Origin: Actinomadura sp. KC345
Lineage (GTDB): Bacteria; Actinomycetota; Actinomycetes; Streptosporangiales; Streptosporangiaceae
Length of the DNA stretch: 33,688 nt
Assembly (NCBI RefSeq): GCF_004348515.1
Contig: NZ_SMKH01000053.1
Location: 1-33,688, forward strand
Direction: 5' to 3'
Positions 31,082 to 33,688 of this stretch are shown piece by piece. The notes beneath the pieces are model-generated. The model had not been told where the DNA came from, made no database searches, and was given only the letters and a program-made list of their open reading frames with translations. Each line of letters starts with the position of its first letter. Positions within the stretch are counted from its first letter, which is position 1. Made by a program: the position numbers and the translations under genes.

Positions 31082-31579
31082 TCACGACCGGCGGTTCTCG
31101 CGTTCTCGGGCTGTCGCCATCAGGGCCTTCTGGCGACGCGCCGTTTGGTCGTGCAGCCAGTCCCGCCATGACGGCCCGGGGCGGCGGCTCAGTACCGCGA
31201 GCAGTTCGGGCGCCATGTCGTCGGTGTCCTTCTGGACGTCGTAGCCCGCGATCGTGAGGATCTCGGCGATCGCGTCCCGCATCGCGTCCGACGCGCCGAC
31301 CGAGAGCATGATGGACGGGTCGCCGGCTCTGCGGCCCTCGCTCAGGGCGTCCATGGCGGCGGACTTCAGCATGTAGGGCACCTCCCAGCGGACGAAGACG
31401 CCCCCGCCCTCCTCATCGCTGAGCGGGTCGATGGTCACGCGGGCGCCCGCGCTGACCGAGGAGTCGGCGTCCTCCGGGACGACGGGGAGGCCGGCGGCGC
31501 CCAGATCGTCCTGGACCGCCCTGGCGAGTGCGGTGCGCCGGGCCACGGTGTCGTCGTGCCGCGGATCTTCCCCTGCCAT
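31082..31579 (-). CDS. Hypothetical protein, 165 residues
   Basis: An alpha/beta protein of unknown family (TALARAVQDDLGAAGLPVVPEDAD, GARVTIDPLSDEEGGGVFVRWEVPYML, DAIAEILTIAGYDVQKDTDDMAPELLAVLSRRPGPSWRDWLHDQTARRQ). The ATG at 31579 begins folded-looking sequence, and TAGGAT, a good actinobacterial -10, lies eight bases upstream on this strand, fitting a leaderless transcript. The same frame continues upstream without a stop into a DinB-like gene; the linking residues are Arg/Gly-rich and look like translated spacer, so I treat this as a separate gene. Confidence 0.68.
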   Translation of the reverse strand: MAGEDPRHDDTVARRTALARAVQDDLGAAGLPVVPEDADSSVSAGARVTIDPLSDEEGGGVFVRWEVPYMLKSAAMDALSEGRRAGDPSIMLSVGASDAMRDAIAEILTIAGYDVQKDTDDMAPELLAVLSRRPGPSWRDWLHDQTARRQKALMATARERENRRS

Positions 31580-32191
31580 ACCGCCAGATCCTAGCCGTGG
31601 CCGGACGAATCGGCCGGTTGCCCGGCGTCCGGGGGTGATCCTTCGGCCGCTGCGCACACCGCTCCTGGGTTGGTTCGTCTGGGCGTGATGCGTCAGCGTC
31701 CGCTCGATGTCCCACTGGTGGTGGAAGGCGTCGTGGGCGTTGGTCCCGGCGACCTCGGGCCACGTTTGGGGGCCGCGTTCCGGATGGAGCAGGACGACGT
31801 CGGCCTCAGCCGCGTGTTCCATGGCCTGGCCCCATGCTGTGGCAGCCAGGCTCAGCGACCAGAGGGCGCCCGAGGCTGGAACCTGGTCGTAGGCGCGGGC
31901 ACGGGCAAGGAGGACGTCGTCGTAGCCGGTGATGGTCCTGTCGCCGGTCAGCGCGGCGTCGACGAGCCGCTCGGCCCAGATGCGCAGGTTGTCGGTGACA
32001 TGGCAGACGTAGCCGCAGGCGGTCCAGTCGAGATCGGGGTGCCGGAGACGGGCGTCCTCACCGTCCAGCAGATCGGTGTATCGCTGCGGGATCGCCGTGA
32101 TGAGGTCGATCGCCTGTCCAGGTGTGATCGACCAGTCGTAACCGCACTCTCGGCACGGGTCTCCGTACCAGGCTGCGCCCCAGTTGTTCAT
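31082..32191 (-). CDS. DinB-like protein reading in frame into the next gene (369-residue ORF)
   Basis: From ATG 32191 (AAGGAG on its strand about ten bases upstream) the frame encodes a DinB-like four-helix protein of about 170 residues: WYGDPCRECGYDWSITPGQAIDLI, TACGYVCHVTDNLRIWAERL and the metal-site-like NAHDAFHHQWDIERTL. The three His positions of the DinB fold are plausible (CHV, HDAFHHQWD). Instead of stopping near 31680 the frame continues through an Arg/Gly-rich linker of about 35 residues into the hypothetical protein that starts at 31579. Either the stop codon was lost, giving a fusion, or a small indel changed the frame. DinB-fold assignment is moderate. Confidence 0.65.
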   Translation of the reverse strand: MNNWGAAWYGDPCRECGYDWSITPGQAIDLITAIPQRYTDLLDGEDARLRHPDLDWTACGYVCHVTDNLRIWAERLVDAALTGDRTITGYDDVLLARARAYDQVPASGALWSLSLAATAWGQAMEHAAEADVVLLHPERGPQTWPEVAGTNAHDAFHHQWDIERTLTHHAQTNQPRSGVRSGRRITPGRRATGRFVRPRLGSGGMAGEDPRHDDTVARRTALARAVQDDLGAAGLPVVPEDADSSVSAGARVTIDPLSDEEGGGVFVRWEVPYMLKSAAMDALSEGRRAGDPSIMLSVGASDAMRDAIAEILTIAGYDVQKDTDDMAPELLAVLSRRPGPSWRDWLHDQTARRQKALMATARERENRRS

Positions 32192-32240
32192 GGTGGAGGA
32201 ACTCCTTACACAGGCGTCCCGGCGGGTTCGTGTGACGGGT

Positions 32241-33113
32241 TCAGCGGTGCAGGGTGGTCTCGTGCTCCATGCGGGTCAGTTTGCCCGGGTTGCGGACGGC
32301 GTACAGGCCGGTGATGAGGCCGTCTTCGACGCGTACCGTGAAGACGGTGTCGACCCGGCCGTCCAGCCGCAGGAGCAGCGCCGGGTGGCCGTTGACCTGG
32401 GCCGGTCGCAGCGACGCGGCGCCGAACCTGCTCAACCCGGCGGCGAGGGCGGCGACCCGGCCGGCTCCCACGATCGGTTCCGGCGCGGCCTGGGCGACAC
32501 CGCCGCCGTCGCCCAGGAAGACCACGTCGGGCGCGAGAACGTCGAGCAGATGCTGCAGATCGCCCGTCTCGGCAGCCCGCTGGAACGCCCTCAGCGCGCT
32601 GCGGGTCTCGGCCGCGGACACGGTCTCGCGTGGTCGGCGGGCGGCGACGTGGGACCGGGCCCGGTGGGCGATCTGGCGGACCGCGGCGGGGGTCTTGTCG
32701 ACGGCGCCGGCGATCTCGTCGTAGGCCAGGCCGAACACCTCGCGCAGGACGAACACAGCCCGCTCGGTCGGGCCGAGCGTCTCCAGGACCAGCAGCATCG
32801 CCATCGAGACGCTCTCGGCCAGCTCGACGTCCTCGGCCACATCGGGGGCGGTCAGGAGCGGCTCGGGCAGCCACGGCCCGACGTAGGACTCCCTGCGGCG
32901 GCGAAGCGTCCGCAGCCGTCCGAGGGCCACGCGGGTGGTGATCTGGACCAGATAGGCCCGCGGGTCGCGCACGGTGTCCGGATCGACGCCGGTCCACCGC
33001 AACCAGGTCTCCTGGAGGGCGTCCTCGGCGTCGGCGGCCGAGCCGAGCATCTCGTAGGCGACGGTGAACAGAAGGCCGCGGTGGTCGACGAAGGTTTGCG
33101 TGGCGGTGTCCAT
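32241..33113 (-). CDS. sigJ: ECF41-family RNA polymerase sigma factor (SigJ type)
   Basis: A 290-residue ECF sigma factor. Region 2 is at about 6-75 (FVDHRGLLFTVAYEMLGSAADAEDALQETWLRW), the linker carries WLPEPL (81-86), region 4 is at about 110-160 (LGPTERAVFVLREVFGLAYDEIAGAVDKTPAAVRQIAHRA), and a SnoaL-like C-terminal domain holds DGGG (202-205) and NPGKL (275-279). These three motifs are the hallmarks of ECF41, whose C-terminal domain tunes activity without an anti-sigma factor. The usual target is a carboxymuconolactone decarboxylase-type gene, found here divergently. The ATG at 33113 gives the standard length. Confidence 0.93.
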   Translation of the reverse strand: MDTATQTFVDHRGLLFTVAYEMLGSAADAEDALQETWLRWTGVDPDTVRDPRAYLVQITTRVALGRLRTLRRRRESYVGPWLPEPLLTAPDVAEDVELAESVSMAMLLVLETLGPTERAVFVLREVFGLAYDEIAGAVDKTPAAVRQIAHRARSHVAARRPRETVSAAETRSALRAFQRAAETGDLQHLLDVLAPDVVFLGDGGGVAQAAPEPIVGAGRVAALAAGLSRFGAASLRPAQVNGHPALLLRLDGRVDTVFTVRVEDGLITGLYAVRNPGKLTRMEHETTLHR

Positions 33114-33148
33114 GCGGCCCCCATGTTCTCGGCTGTGCCTACGCATGA

Positions 33149-33175
33149 GATGCCGGTGGGTTCCGTCGTGTGACA
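33149..33175 (-). promoter_or_regulatory. ECF41-type promoter for the sigma gene
   Basis: On the minus strand TGTCACA (33175-33169) and CATC (33152-33149) are 16 bases apart, matching the ECF41 consensus TGTCACA-N16-CGTC with one mismatch. Transcription would begin about 30 bases before the sigma gene start, implying autoregulation. Confidence 0.75.
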
Positions 33176-33209
33176 TCCGCCTCCGGTGGCGTGGGCCACA
33201 CGAACGGGC

Positions 33210-33236
33210 TGTCACAGGAGTCGGGGCGCCGGCATC
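33210..33236 (+). promoter_or_regulatory. ECF41-type promoter for the CMD gene
   Basis: On the plus strand TGTCACA (33210-33216) and CATC (33233-33236) are again 16 bases apart. The element faces the carboxymuconolactone decarboxylase gene, about 65 bases before its start. The identical architecture on both strands argues strongly against chance. Confidence 0.75.
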
Positions 33237-33302
33237 TCCATGGTCGTCAGAACGCCGCGCGGACGCTCCGTCGCGGCGCGCAACCTCCTTGAGGAGCACA
33301 TG

Positions 33303-33590
33303 ATGGAACCTCGAATGGACCTGATGGCCAACGAGCTCGCTGCCCAGATCGGTAAGCGGTTCGCCAGTGTCAGTGTGGCGATCCAGCGGTCGTCGTTGTC
33401 CCGGGAGCTGCAGGAGCTGGTGATGCTGCGCGCCAGCCAGATCAACGGCTGCGGCTGGTGCGTGGACCTCTGGACCGCCCCGGCGATGCTGGAGGCTCGG
33501 GTCGTTGGTTCTCAGCCGGTCTGGGCCGTTGTGCCGCGTGACCGGTGGAACGCTTCCTCGTACTCGCGCGGGGGAATGTTCCCGCAGTAA
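33303..33590 (+). pseudogene. Carboxymuconolactone decarboxylase family gene interrupted by an IS element
   Basis: The first 56 residues are a normal AhpD/CMD-family start: FASVSVAIQRSSLSRELQELVMLRASQINGCGWCVDL, with the redox pair C50-X2-C53. Family proteins run to about 150 residues, but after about 33470 the frame leaves the family and ends at 33588-33590 within IS sequence. The ribosome site GAGGAG (33291-33296) suits ATG 33303 better than ATG 33300. It is the expected ECF41 target, and the second half of the protein is lost, so the product is unlikely to function. Confidence 0.85.
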
Positions 33591-33688
33591 GAATGTATCC
33601 TTTCGGTGTTATACCACGCCACCCATTCCATCGTGGCGATTGTCACGTCCATGACATTGGACCAGCCGCCATGGAAGTCGATGAGTTC
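33471..33688 (-). mobile_element. End of an IS3-family insertion sequence (continues outside the window)
   Basis: From TGGACCGCCCCGG at 33471 onward the sequence behaves as the right end of an IS3-family element. The terminal sequence resembles the TGAACCGCCCCGG-type ends of actinobacterial IS3 elements, and the 3' end of a transposase gene follows on the minus strand. The other end and the target duplication lie beyond position 33688. Confidence 0.8.
33512..33688 (-). CDS. IS3-family transposase OrfB, C-terminal fragment (runs off window)
   Basis: The last 58 codons and stop of an rve-type transposase. The diagnostic C-terminal pattern WYNTERIHSYCGNIPPREYEEAF is present; in IS3 OrfB proteins this follows the last catalytic Glu, and the equivalent of that acidic region is ELIDFHGGWSNV-MDVTIATMEWVAWYN upstream. 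The gene enters from the right edge, so its start is not visible. The window gives no evidence on whether the element is still active. Confidence 0.88.
   Translation of the reverse strand, partial: ELIDFHGGWSNVMDVTIATMEWVAWYNTERIHSYCGNIPPREYEEAFHRSRGTTAQTG

Noticed and set aside
1..33688. tRNA, rRNA, CRISPR array or prophage genes.
   Set aside because: No cloverleaf, rRNA-like conserved stretch, regularly spaced repeat-spacer array or phage structural gene was seen on reading both strands.

Overview
The window is high-GC DNA (about 70% by eye, with strong G/C in third codon positions) carrying genes and a gene order typical of filamentous actinobacteria. A Thermomonosporaceae/Actinomadura-like host is the best guess from content alone, not a proven assignment. 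The first 21.8 kb look like conserved chromosome. The last 10 kb look accessory: pseudogenes, duplicated small genes, lineage-specific regulators and the edge of an IS3-family element.

Layout. 1-1.8 kb: a DGPF/YciI protein and its ECF42-type sigma factor with a TPR tail, behind an ECF42-like promoter. 1.9-7.5 kb: DNA maintenance, with mutY, a secreted protein of unknown function, disA (c-di-AMP synthase) downstream of radA, and an alpha/beta hydrolase. 7.5-11.5 kb: methyltransferase, sugar-phosphate isomerase-like protein, TetR regulator and a two-gene ABC exporter. 11.5-15.4 kb: LCP cell-wall ligase, proline dehydrogenase, proC and small proteins. 15.3-21.8 kb: an HSL-type esterase facing the AcuC deacetylase/phosphatase pair, a BdtA-like excisionase-fold regulator, the 32-residue ribosomal protein bS22, an atypical SDR epimerase and a PlsC-like acyltransferase. 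The run from proC to the acyltransferase resembles the Streptomyces proC-acuC-bdtA neighbourhood.

21.8-23.4 kb: a predicted imine reductase divergent from a TetR regulator, with a perfect 18-bp palindrome between them; the TetR frame has no canonical start codon. 23.4-26.6 kb: a WhiJ/AbaA-type locus with an RsbW-like ATPase, an XRE-DUF5753 regulator, two tandem DUF397 genes and a third, broken DUF397 relic. 26.8-28.9 kb: an AraC regulator with a RibD/DHFR-like reductase and a PNPOx-like flavoprotein. 28.9-29.7 kb: a Nudix hydrolase divergent from a 53-codon secreted peptide. 29.8-32.2 kb: an SDR gene abutting a beheaded TetR gene, then a DinB-like gene that has lost its stop and reads into the next gene. 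32.2-33.7 kb: an ECF41 sigma factor (SigJ type) divergent from its carboxymuconolactone decarboxylase (CMD) partner, which is cut by an IS3-family element running off the window.

The most informative observation is at the right edge. Two divergent promoters share the same TGTCACA-N16-CATC architecture, one in front of the ECF41 sigma gene and one in front of the CMD gene. This fits an autoregulated sigma/target module whose target has been destroyed by transposition.
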